Assembly: GCF_900187405.1 (NCBI RefSeq)
Contig: NZ_LT896716.1
Location: 992,001 to 1,056,000 of the forward strand
Source of the DNA: Geobacter sp. DSM 9736
Lineage (GTDB): Bacteria > Desulfobacterota > Desulfuromonadia > Geobacterales > Geobacteraceae
DNA length: 64,000 nt
Direction: 5' to 3'
Shown piece after piece: positions 1 through 7,411 of the stretch. Position 1 is the stretch's first letter; the number at the start of each line of letters is the position of its first letter. The notes beneath the pieces are model-generated. The model was not told the origin of the DNA and made no database searches. It worked only from the letters and a program-made list of their open reading frames with translations. The translations under genes and the position numbers were made by a program.

Positions 1-845
1 GGCTGCCGTACTAGCCACCACACCGCGAGGGCAGCAAATGTACTCAGAAGAAGCACGGCGAGAGCTTCCACCAAAATGAGGTGAAGCGAGAACCATCCAC
101 CTGCGGGTTCGACCGATAAAATCCACTGGCCATTTGGAACCTGGATTACCTGGCTGACTGGGTTCTTCAGGGTTCCGCCAGTTGAAGAGAAAACATCCTT
201 TTCTCCCGTGTCAGGATGTATGCGGTATAGCTCGTAGCTGCATCCTTTTTCGGAGAGCCGCTGTATCCTGGCTTCTCTCAAAAAGTCCTCGGCTTTCATC
301 AGGACGGCACTGAATCCCCAGAAGTATTCCGACCCGCTGTGGTCCCTTAGGAATATGGGTAAGCGTCCGACGGCGCCTTTCCCCCCCTGCACGAGCTCGA
401 ACGGACCCGCGAGGGTGAGTGCCCGTGTGTGCAGCGCAAGCAGGGCTTCTTTGTTGCGTCGTGTGTCTTCTAGGACATTATGCCCTATGGCCTTTTCGTT
501 TCCGTTCAGGGGAACGATGTCGGAAATTATGCCGTTTGGAGCGATCTGGAGGCTGCTGATGCTGCGGTATACCGCAAGGATGTCTCTCCCAAGCTGCTTA
601 AAGTTGGGGATCTTGCCGTTGCTCTGGCGGATTACCGCGGCGAGGGTATAGGTGGTGGAAAGAGAATGGTAAAGGTAGTCTCGAATGTCGCCGGAAACCT
701 GATTCGTCATATCCGCGACAGCCGCACGTCGTTTGTCCCTGCGGTTGGATTCGAGAACCCAGACCGATGTCCCCAGGACGAGCATCACAATGACAAAAGA
801 CCCGACAATTGGTGCTGTCGACTTGATCAGCCTGAATTTAGACAT
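1..845 (-). CDS. CHASE-domain membrane sensor, N-terminal part (runs off left edge)
   Basis: An open frame begins at an ATG at 845 on the - strand and continues without a stop to base 1, so only about 281 N-terminal residues are present. A hydrophobic segment near residues 10-31 is followed by an extracytoplasmic domain with the CHASE pattern (residues about 45-215, including LQIAPNGIISDIVPLNGNE and the following GHNVLEDTRRNKEA), then a second hydrophobic segment near residues 258-279 just before the edge. CHASE domains sense small ligands outside the membrane and feed histidine kinases or diguanylate cyclases; the output domain lies outside the window, so the type of signalling cannot be stated. 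The + strand frames over this region are shadows. The fold call is fairly sure, the function is not. Confidence 0.85.
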   Translation of the reverse strand, partial: MSKFRLIKSTAPIVGSFVIVMLVLGTSVWVLESNRRDKRRAAVADMTNQVSGDIRDYLYHSLSTTYTLAAVIRQSNGKIPNFKQLGRDILAVYRSISSLQIAPNGIISDIVPLNGNEKAIGHNVLEDTRRNKEALLALHTRALTLAGPFELVQGGKGAVGRLPIFLRDHSGSEYFWGFSAVLMKAEDFLREARIQRLSEKGCSYELYRIHPDTGEKDVFSSTGGTLKNPVSQVIQVPNGQWILSVEPAGGWFSLHLILVEALAVLLLSTFAALAVWWLVRQ

Positions 846-1183
846 ACGTTAAAATCCGGAGCTCTTGGTGCATGCTATACAGCTTCCTACCTCTTGAGTA
901 CACTATCCTATATTTTTCTCCAAAGCCAACCTGAAGTTTATTAAAATATACCCCCTGAGATGATCAGTTTTCCTGTCGGATGGGACTGTTTGTCGAATAA
1001 AAGAGGCAGCTGAACCGATTTTCACTGTAGAGCAGTCGGCAGGTCCTTCTTCTGTGTAAATAGCAAGGCAGATAAGGTGTTCTCAGGAATTGTGGGAGGC
1101 CCGTAGGTACAGAAACGGAGAAGGGGACAGGCAAATGCTGTCCCCTTCTTAGTTAAAACCCATCCAATCAGGTTTTCGAGCTG
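846..1183. other. intergenic region with one perfect hairpin
   Basis: This 338-base gap lies between the CHASE sensor gene and a small membrane peptide gene, both on the - strand. No convincing coding frame is seen. It holds the upstream region of the sensor gene, which is AT-rich near 930-955, and the perfect 12-bp inverted repeat at 1119-1149. Confidence 0.6.
1119..1150 (-). terminator. 12-bp perfect inverted repeat, probable terminator or repeat hairpin
   Basis: AGAAGGGGACAG (1119-1130) pairs perfectly with CTGTCCCCTTCT (1138-1149) across a 7-base loop. It lies 34 bases beyond the stop of the 42-residue peptide gene and could end its transcript, although no long T run follows on either strand. 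The GGGGACAG core also resembles dispersed REP-like repeats in other bacteria, so it may be a repeat and not a terminator. Confidence 0.5.
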
Positions 1184-1312
1184 TCAGTCTTCTCCTTCAT
1201 CTCCCGCCATCATGTCCACCGGATGCATGCCTCGATGACCGGTGTATCCCATGAATCCGAATCCCAGACCCAAGAGAGACATAAGGCTGAACAGTACGAT
1301 GAATGTTGTCAT
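1184..1312 (-). CDS. 42-residue membrane peptide, unknown function
   Basis: A short frame starts at an ATG at 1312 and stops at 1184. It encodes MTTFIVLFSLMSLLGLGFGF followed by a glycine/histidine/methionine-rich stretch and an acidic tail ending GDEGED, which suggests a single membrane helix (residues about 3-22) with a short soluble tail. Support for a real gene: a strong ribosome-binding site (AAAGGAGGG) at the right distance, a TG-extended -10 box (TATAAT on the - strand, 1353-1358) about 40 bases upstream, and a hairpin downstream. The longer 64-residue frame overlapping it on the same strand is in another frame and has no such signals. No family recognised. Confidence 0.6.
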   Translation of the reverse strand: MTTFIVLFSLMSLLGLGFGFMGYTGHRGMHPVDMMAGDEGED

Positions 1313-1352
1313 GACCAATCCCTCCTTTCATACTGCGTCCTGCTTTAATTAA

Positions 1353-1362
1353 ATTATAGCAC
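1353..1362 (-). promoter_or_regulatory. extended -10 promoter of the 42-residue peptide gene
   Basis: On the - strand the sequence reads TGCTATAAT, a consensus extended -10 element; the -35 position is poor. It sits about 40 bases upstream of the peptide's ATG at 1312. Confidence 0.5.
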
Positions 1363-1403
1363 TTCTGCAGGAAATGGGGAGAGTGAATCATGCCAAACTC
1401 ACC

Positions 1404-1432
1404 TTGACACCCCTTGCTTTTCTCACTATCGT
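1404..1432 (+). promoter_or_regulatory. sigma-70-type promoter of the OmpA-domain gene
   Basis: TTGACA (1404-1409) and TATCGT (1427-1432) are separated by 17 bases. Transcription would begin near 1439, which places the first usable start codon at 1470 and rules out the upstream in-frame ATG at 1374. Confidence 0.6.
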
Positions 1433-1469
1433 GATGCCCTTAGAAAAAACCCATAAGGGAGGAACCAGA

Positions 1470-1979
1470 ATGAGGAAATTTGTCGTGACGGGGACCGTGA
1501 TTGCGCTGCTTGCAGGAGGTACTGCCTACGCCGAGTTTGAGGGATTGAAGGCGCTTGGAAAGGAAGCGGGCAAATCGGTGGTTTCGGGGGCCAAGGAAAA
1601 TGTGCTGAACCAGGTTACCAAAAAACTGAAAAAAGTGCAGAACGAAAAAGGGCCGATCAAGTTCAAGACCGGAAAGGCCGAAGTGGACCCGGCCTGTGAT
1701 AAAACCATGACGTCCATCGCTGCGATAATGGCAGATTATCCTGGTTTCCATGTACAGGTGGACGGCCACACCGACAATGTCGGGAGGCCGGAGGCAAACC
1801 TCAAGCTGTCCCAGGAACGTGCCGAGGCGGTGGTATCATACCTTGTGGAGAAAAAAGGTGTAGAGGCAAAGCGGCTTTCGGCAAAAGGATTCGGAGACAC
1901 CCAACCCATTGCCGATAACAAGACGAAAAAGGGGCAGGCAAAAAACCGCAGGGTCGATTTTACCGTAACCAAGCTGTAG
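1470..1979 (+). CDS. small OmpA-domain envelope protein
   Basis: The 169-residue product starts with a signal peptide (MRKFVVTGTVIALLAGGTAYA) and carries a C-terminal OmpA-like peptidoglycan-binding domain (residues about 70-169). The typical motif VDGHTDNVG is followed by NLKLSQERAEAVVSYL and the terminal NRRVDFTV. Such domains hold the outer membrane or periplasmic proteins to the peptidoglycan. There is no N-terminal beta-barrel; the stretch before the domain is short and lysine-rich, so this is probably a periplasmic protein. The start at 1470 was chosen over 1374 because it follows AAGGGAGGAACC, begins a clean signal peptide and lies downstream of the predicted promoter. A terminator follows. 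Confidence 0.88.
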   Translation: MRKFVVTGTVIALLAGGTAYAEFEGLKALGKEAGKSVVSGAKENVLNQVTKKLKKVQNEKGPIKFKTGKAEVDPACDKTMTSIAAIMADYPGFHVQVDGHTDNVGRPEANLKLSQERAEAVVSYLVEKKGVEAKRLSAKGFGDTQPIADNKTKKGQAKNRRVDFTVTKL

Positions 1980-2010
1980 CCCACCACCATCCAAACTTCC
2001 ATCCGAAAAA

Positions 2011-2044
2011 GACGGGCCGGGTTACTCCTGGTCCGTTTTTTTTT
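2011..2044 (+). terminator. rho-independent terminator after the OmpA-domain gene
   Basis: ACGGGCCGG (2012-2020) can pair with CTGGTCCGT (2028-2036) using two G-U pairs, followed directly by a run of nine T. Confidence 0.75.
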
Positions 2045-2276
2045 GGTGGCCGTGCGGGGATTTAACACTAAGACTCTGACCACTAATCTCTCTAACGCAC
2101 GCTATCTTGCACATATCTCCGATATTTTTACTTGTAACTACAGTAGATTCAAAAATCACCGATGGAATCCGTATCCAGTATTCACTGCCTTGAGAAGAAG
2201 GTATATGAACTGCGGGGAGTTTAAGAGGTGCGGGCGCGAAAAGGGTGGAAAGAGGGTACCTAAGGGAGCAGGCACA

Positions 2277-2807
2277 GTGACCGATTTAATCGCTCAGGCG
2301 AAAAACATCATAGCCAAAATGGGACCCCGTGAAATTTTCACCCTCTTCGGGCTCCTTTTCATGCTACTACTCTTTATCGGTTCCCGTTCCTCAGGATGGC
2401 ACAAACTTGCAAAACAATACCCCAATCGGACCGGGTCCCACGCTGAGTGGATATCTATGCCCGATTTCTTCGACCGCCCAGGGAAGGGTGGAATGGTTGT
2501 CGATTTCAGCAACTGTGAGACTAACGCCATAAACCTCGGAGTGGATTATGAAGGAATGTACCTTTCCATGTCCATTCCGTTCCGCTTCTTTCACCCGCCG
2601 ATATTCGTTCCCTGGAGCGATATCAGAGGCGTTGCCCAAGGAGCCCCGTGGTCAAAGAAAAAACACGAGATCCGTTTTACTTTCGCCATGAGTCCGAACG
2701 TTCCCCTTGATGTCGACATGTCCGTCGCCCGGGAAATCGAGAAGCGCGCACTTGGACGATGGACAATCCCTGAAGATGATTATGTCACATCTCCTTTCTC
2801 ACCTTGA
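2277..2807 (+). CDS. hypothetical protein with one N-terminal membrane helix
   Basis: The 176-residue product has a hydrophobic segment (FTLFGLLFMLLLFIG, residues about 20-34) and a soluble C-terminal part with mixed alpha/beta character (VPWSDIRGVAQGAPWSKKKH, RFTFAMSPNVPLDVDM). A GTG at 2277 after AAGGGAGCA is the preferred start. The frame is open from 2043, but that part covers the upstream terminator and is unlikely to be translated; an ATG at 2205 is another possibility. No family recognised. It stands alone between a terminator and a 210-base gap. Confidence 0.6.
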   Translation: MTDLIAQAKNIIAKMGPREIFTLFGLLFMLLLFIGSRSSGWHKLAKQYPNRTGSHAEWISMPDFFDRPGKGGMVVDFSNCETNAINLGVDYEGMYLSMSIPFRFFHPPIFVPWSDIRGVAQGAPWSKKKHEIRFTFAMSPNVPLDVDMSVAREIEKRALGRWTIPEDDYVTSPFSP

Positions 2808-3019
2808 AACCTTACCCTGCACATTGTTGCCGATTTGGTGGTTGCGCCAGCCGTGTTCTAAACTAGACTTTTATCAGCTAAGATTTTTCGCGCTAGCAAG
2901 GGCTCCTGTCGTAGATTTGTCCACTGAACATACGGTACAGATCAAACAGGAAGTCTTGAGCCGGAAGCAAAGGCTGAAGCTCGGGTACAGGAAAGAGTGC
3001 CGGTTACAAGGAGGTGTAC

Positions 3020-3205
3020 ATGGCGAAATACGGGAAGAAAGCACAGGAGATGGTTGAGGAAACGATGGAGGAGTTCAAGAAGGGGGAATTGAAGAGCGGC
3101 AAGTCAGGGAGAAAGGTGACAGACAGGAAGCAGGCTGTGGCCATAGGTCTTTCGAAAGCCAGAAAAAAAGGAGCTAAGGTTCCGGAACCCCAGAAGCATG
3201 CGTGA
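3020..3205 (+). CDS. DUF6496-type small basic protein
   Basis: A 61-residue lysine-rich protein (MAKYGKKAQEMVEETMEEFK... then SGRKVTDRKQAVAIGLSKAR). The block around KVTDRKQAVAIGLSKARKKG is characteristic of the DUF6496 family, whose function is not known to me; the high charge and resemblance to small histone-like or stress proteins suggest nucleic-acid binding, which is inference. The second ATG (3020) is chosen because CAAGGAGGTGTAC precedes it; the ATG at 3014 lies within that ribosome-binding spacing. It is a single-gene unit, followed by a terminator-like hairpin before mutS. Confidence 0.75.
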   Translation: MAKYGKKAQEMVEETMEEFKKGELKSGKSGRKVTDRKQAVAIGLSKARKKGAKVPEPQKHA

Positions 3206-3313
3206 CATCGGGACCTCGGGGGGGAAGAGCATCACCAACGCAACGATAAGTCTCACAGAGTTTGGATGAGTTCATGCTTTGGTAAAGAATAATAAAAACA
3301 AGGTTTTACTTTC

Positions 3314-3348
3314 CAGGGTGGCCGTTTGAGCGACCCTGTTTTTGTTTT
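3314..3348 (+). terminator. terminator-like hairpin between the DUF6496 gene and mutS
   Basis: CAGGGT (3314-3319 region) pairs with ACCCTG (3333-3338), and T-rich sequence (TTTTTGTTTT) follows. It overlaps the upstream open part of the mutS frame, arguing that mutS does not start at 3326. Confidence 0.55.
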
Positions 3349-3400
3349 ACAAGGTGGGGTCTTTTTGTTAGGATGGCGCAGCCAGAAAAGGACCCTTCTC

Positions 3401-6010
3401 ATGTCTGAACAAACGCCGATGATGCGGCAATACCTGGAAATCAAGGCCGAGTACCCGGACGCAATCCTCTTCTTCCGCCTCGGAGATTTTTATGAAATGT
3501 TTCTCGACGATGCGGTCAAGGCTTCCCGCATCCTCGATATAACCCTCACGTCCCGCAACAAAAATGCTCATGGGAATGAGGTCCCTCTCTGCGGCATCCC
3601 GTATCATTCCTGTACCCCCTACATTTCGAAACTGATTGAAGCCGGCGAGAAAGTCGCCATCTGCGAGCAGGTTGAGGACCCCAAAGTCGCAAAAGGGATC
3701 GTCCGCCGTGAAGTCGTCAAGGTAATCACACCCGGTCTCGTGATCGATGGGGAGAGTCTTTCTCCCAAAGAAAACAATTTCCTCATGTGTCTCGTCTTCG
3801 GCGATCAATGGGGGATATCATCCCTGGATCTGTCAACAGGAGAGTTCAAAGTCACGCGGCTAGCAAGTCTTGCAGGGGTGAGTGCGGAAGTTGCATGCAT
3901 CAATCCGAAGGAAATCCTGCTGCCACGGGCCTTGCGCGATGACAGCATCCTTACCGAGCTGACTCCGGTTATTGCGGAAAGAATGCTTACCTTTCAGGAT
4001 GACTGGGCCTTTGATGAAGACTACTGCACAAGGCTTATACTCGGGCATTTTAAAATTGCTTCTTTGGCGGAATTAGGGTGCGGTGACATCCGGGAAGGGA
4101 TTTCCGCAGCAGGTGCAATCCTCCATTATCTCCAGCAGACCCAGATGAAAAGCGTGGGGCACATCCGAAGTATAGTGCCGTATACCACCAGCGAACATCT
4201 GCTCATGGATGAGGCAACAAGAAGAAATCTGGAGCTTACCTCTACCTTGGGTGAAGGGAAACGCAAGGGTTCCCTGCTCGGACTCATGGATCGAACCGCA
4301 ACTGCTATGGGAGGCCGTAAGCTGCGCAACTGGATCAGCTATCCTCTTATGAGAGCGAAGCGCATAAACGAACGTCTGGATGCCGTTGAAGAACTTGTTA
4401 ACGAGCAGACCCTTCGAAGGGAAATCGTCGCGCAGCTTCAGGGTATTTATGACCTGGAGCGCCTCAATGGCAGGATCAGCATGGCAAGTGCGAGTGCGAA
4501 GGATCTGGTGGCTCTCAAGGACTCGCTGCTGAAGCTTCCAGGAATCATGGCGCTGCTTTCGCGTTGCTCTACCCGCTTACTGCAGCATCTCATTCAGGAT
4601 ATCGACCTGTTGGAGGACGTGGTAAGCGTAATAGGTACCGGCATTGTCGATAATCCTCCCTTCATACTTCGAGAGGGGGGTATCATAGCTACGGGGTATA
4701 ATGCCGAACTGGACGAATTACGCACTATCAGTCGGACGGGAAAAGACTTCATCGCGGGTCTGGAGGCCCGTGAAAAGGCGAGAACGGGGATCAGCTCCCT
4801 CAAGATCAGGTACAACAAGGTCTTCGGCTACTACATTGAAATCACCAAGTCGAATCTTGCAAATATCCCTGATGATTATCAGCGTCGGCAGACGCTGGCA
4901 AATGCAGAACGGTTCATCACGCCGGAGCTGAAGGAGTATGAGGAAAAAGTCCTCGGTGCGGAAGAGCGGATCGTGGAGATGGAGTACTCACTGTTCCAGG
5001 AGATACGTCAGCAGGTCGCTTCCCAGGGAGAGCGTGTGAGCAGGACGGCGGATGCCCTGGCGACCCTCGATGTTCTTCTTTCCCTGGCAGATCTCGCCGA
5101 CGACCGGAACTACTGCAGACCATCAATAGATGAGGGAGACATTCTTGAGATTGTCGAAGGACGTCATCCTGTCATCGAGGCTCTGAATCTTGGAGAGCGG
5201 TTCGTCCCCAATGACGTTCTTCTCGACGGCAGCGAAAACCAGCTCCTCATCATAACCGGGCCGAACATGGCGGGTAAATCGACTTTTATGCGTCAGACGG
5301 CACTTGTAACGCTCATGGCGCAGATGGGAAGCTTCGTTCCCGCCCGGGAAGCGACCATAGGCGTTGTGGACAGGATATTCACCCGTGTCGGTGCGTCGGA
5401 CAACCTCAGCAGGGGGCAGTCCACCTTCATGGTTGAAATGACCGAAACAGCCAACATTCTGCGGAACGCCACACCGAAGAGTCTCGTTATTCTCGACGAG
5501 ATAGGCCGTGGCACCTCGACTTTCGATGGTGTTTCCATAGCCTGGGCGGTTGCCGAATATCTTCACGACAGACCCGAACTCTCACCCAGGACCTTGTTCG
5601 CGACCCATTACCATGAGCTGACTGAACTCGCGGTCACACGGAACAGGATCAAGAACTTCAATATCGCTGTCCGCGAGTGGAATGATCAGATCATTTTTTT
5701 AAGGAAGATAGTCGCAGGAGGAGCTTCCCACTCATACGGCATCCAGGTCGCACGATTGGCCGGAATTCCTGGTGATGTAATAGAGCGGGCCCGCGAGATT
5801 CTTCTAAACCTTGAGAAAGGGGAGTACGTCGAAGGAGGGGCACCGCGCATAGCGAGGAAGAAGGGGACTTCTTCACCGCAATCTCCTCAGCTGTCGCTTT
5901 TCGCGGAACAGAATGATCCTGTCCGCACGCGCCTGAAGGAGATAGATACGAGGGTGATGACGCCGCTTGAAGCATTGAATGTTCTCGATGAACTGACAAG
6001 GATGGTCTGA
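3401..6010 (+). CDS. mutS: DNA mismatch repair protein MutS
   Basis: This 869-residue protein binds mismatched base pairs and starts post-replicative repair. The mismatch-contact motif GDFYEMF is at residues about 28-34. The C-terminal ATPase has Walker [10 protein letters not shown], Walker [17 protein letters not shown] and the signature region LFATHYHEL. The length matches bacterial MutS (about 850-880). The frame is open from 3326, but the start at 3401 ([15 protein letters not shown]) fits the family N-terminus, has AAAAGGA upstream and avoids the hairpin at 3314-3348. The gene heads a tight + strand operon: the amidase gene starts 3 bases after its stop. MutL is not in the window. Confidence 0.97.
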   Translation: MSEQTPMMRQYLEIKAEYPDAILFFRLGDFYEMFLDDAVKASRILDITLTSRNKNAHGNEVPLCGIPYHSCTPYISKLIEAGEKVAICEQVEDPKVAKGIVRREVVKVITPGLVIDGESLSPKENNFLMCLVFGDQWGISSLDLSTGEFKVTRLASLAGVSAEVACINPKEILLPRALRDDSILTELTPVIAERMLTFQDDWAFDEDYCTRLILGHFKIASLAELGCGDIREGISAAGAILHYLQQTQMKSVGHIRSIVPYTTSEHLLMDEATRRNLELTSTLGEGKRKGSLLGLMDRTATAMGGRKLRNWISYPLMRAKRINERLDAVEELVNEQTLRREIVAQLQGIYDLERLNGRISMASASAKDLVALKDSLLKLPGIMALLSRCSTRLLQHLIQDIDLLEDVVSVIGTGIVDNPPFILREGGIIATGYNAELDELRTISRTGKDFIAGLEAREKARTGISSLKIRYNKVFGYYIEITKSNLANIPDDYQRRQTLANAERFITPELKEYEEKVLGAEERIVEMEYSLFQEIRQQVASQGERVSRTADALATLDVLLSLADLADDRNYCRPSIDEGDILEIVEGRHPVIEALNLGERFVPNDVLLDGSENQLLIITGPNMAGKSTFMRQTALVTLMAQMGSFVPAREATIGVVDRIFTRVGASDNLSRGQSTFMVEMTETANILRNATPKSLVILDEIGRGTSTFDGVSIAWAVAEYLHDRPELSPRTLFATHYHELTELAVTRNRIKNFNIAVREWNDQIIFLRKIVAGGASHSYGIQVARLAGIPGDVIERAREILLNLEKGEYVEGGAPRIARKKGTSSPQSPQLSLFAEQNDPVRTRLKEIDTRVMTPLEALNVLDELTRMV

Positions 6011-6013
6011 AGC

Positions 6014-7411
6014 ATGCGACGCTTAGCGATGCTGGTCTCTTTTCTCTTCATGATGATCCTGCCGCTTGAGGGGATTTCTGCTGAAGAGAAAAAAGGGACA
6101 GGGAAGAAAGAGGCCAAATCAGCCGAAGCCAGAACCAAAAAAAAATCGACGCCCCGTAACAATGTCTCAAAGAGCGAACTCCAGAAACGGAAGGGGAAGG
6201 GGAAGGTTGAACCGAAGGAGTCGCGGGAAAAGCTTGCACCTCCGGTTCCTGAAGCTGATCCAGTTCCTGCCGTTCCACAGCAGGCAGTGGTCAAAGAGCT
6301 TCGTCATTGGTCGAACCCCGACTACACACGCATTGCTATAACCCTCGATAAAGAAGCCAAATTCGAATCTCACCGGCTTCCTGCTGGCAAAGATAAGGCG
6401 ATGCGTCTTTATTTCGATATAAAGGGTGCTCATGTAGCTCCTGGCGTAAAGGATCTCTCCATTGGCGACGGACTTCTCAATACGGCTCGAATAGCGCAAT
6501 TCAGGGCGGATACCGTAAGGGTGGTGCTCGATATCGGCAGCATCAAAGACTACAAAATTTTCACCTTTTCGGATCCGTTCCGCATTATCGTGGACGTCAA
6601 GGGAGATCACAGGGAGGAAATCGGGAAGCCTAAAGAAGAGGCTGTCATCAAGCAATCGCCCGTTCAACCCAAAGCTGTAGCCGCTGAAGAAAAACCGAAG
6701 GCTGTTACAAAAACTGGTCTCAGCAAGATCAGGCGCATAGTCGTGGATCCCGGGCATGGCGGCCATGACCCTGGTGCTGTCGGTCCCCATGGAGTCCGCG
6801 AGAAGGACGTCGTCCTGCAGATCAGTTTGAAACTGGCAAAAAAGCTTCGCGAGGAACTGGGACTAGATGTGGTTATGACACGCTCCACCGATGTTTTTCT
6901 CGAACTTCAGGAGAGGACGGCCATCGCCAATCAGGTTGGAGCCGATCTCTTCGTTTCAGTTCATGCTAATGCCGCCTTTAATCGTACATCATCCGGGATT
7001 GAGACTTACTACCTCAACCTTGCCAAGACCGAAAAGGCTGCCCAGCTTGCTGCAAAAGAGAACGGCACAAGTCTGGAAAAGGTGAGCCTTTTGCAGGCCG
7101 TCCTGTTCGACCTGATGGCAAACTACAAGATCAACGACTCGGCACATCTGGCTGAAGAGGTTCAGAAGGCGCTGCATCGTAAGGTTAATGCGCAGTATAC
7201 GGTTAAGAATCTCGGGGTAAAACAGGGCCCTTTTTATGTTCTAGTCGGCGCCACCATGCCGAGCATCCTCGTTGAGACAGCCTTCCTCAGCAATGAAAAA
7301 GAGGAAGAGCGGCTTACCGATGACGGGTATCAGGAGAGAACTGCGGAGGGAATCCTTGAAGGTATCAAGGGGTATATCTCTACCGTAAAGGTGGAGACGG
7401 CGAACAGGTGA
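6014..7411 (+). CDS. N-acetylmuramoyl-L-alanine amidase with AMIN domain (AmiC type)
   Basis: The 465-residue exported enzyme cleaves the bond between muramic acid and the peptide stem, needed for daughter-cell separation. A signal peptide (MRRLAMLVSFLFMMILPLEGISA) is followed by a lysine-rich linker (about residues 25-80), an AMIN targeting domain (about 95-200, containing YTRIAITLDKEAKFESHRLP) and an Amidase_3 catalytic domain (about 238-460). Zinc ligands can be assigned to VDPGHGGHDPGA, the Glu in GVREKDV and SVHAN, and the catalytic Glu to ILVETAFLSN. It is 3 bases after mutS and overlaps glnD by four bases (GTGA), so it is cotranscribed with them. The start context lacks a strong ribosome-binding site, consistent with coupling to mutS. 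Confidence 0.93.
   Translation: MRRLAMLVSFLFMMILPLEGISAEEKKGTGKKEAKSAEARTKKKSTPRNNVSKSELQKRKGKGKVEPKESREKLAPPVPEADPVPAVPQQAVVKELRHWSNPDYTRIAITLDKEAKFESHRLPAGKDKAMRLYFDIKGAHVAPGVKDLSIGDGLLNTARIAQFRADTVRVVLDIGSIKDYKIFTFSDPFRIIVDVKGDHREEIGKPKEEAVIKQSPVQPKAVAAEEKPKAVTKTGLSKIRRIVVDPGHGGHDPGAVGPHGVREKDVVLQISLKLAKKLREELGLDVVMTRSTDVFLELQERTAIANQVGADLFVSVHANAAFNRTSSGIETYYLNLAKTEKAAQLAAKENGTSLEKVSLLQAVLFDLMANYKINDSAHLAEEVQKALHRKVNAQYTVKNLGVKQGPFYVLVGATMPSILVETAFLSNEKEEERLTDDGYQERTAEGILEGIKGYISTVKVETANR

Noticed and set aside
480-944. 154-codon + strand frame near the left edge
   Set aside because: Antisense to the CHASE-domain gene, which has the domain pattern and continues off the edge.
2043-2276. 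Extended start of the one-helix membrane protein at 2043
   Set aside because: The first codon overlaps the T run of the upstream terminator and no ribosome-binding site is present; GTG at 2277 is better.
3326-3400. Extended start of mutS at 3326
   Set aside because: The added 25 residues lie over a terminator-like hairpin and are not part of the MutS N-terminus.
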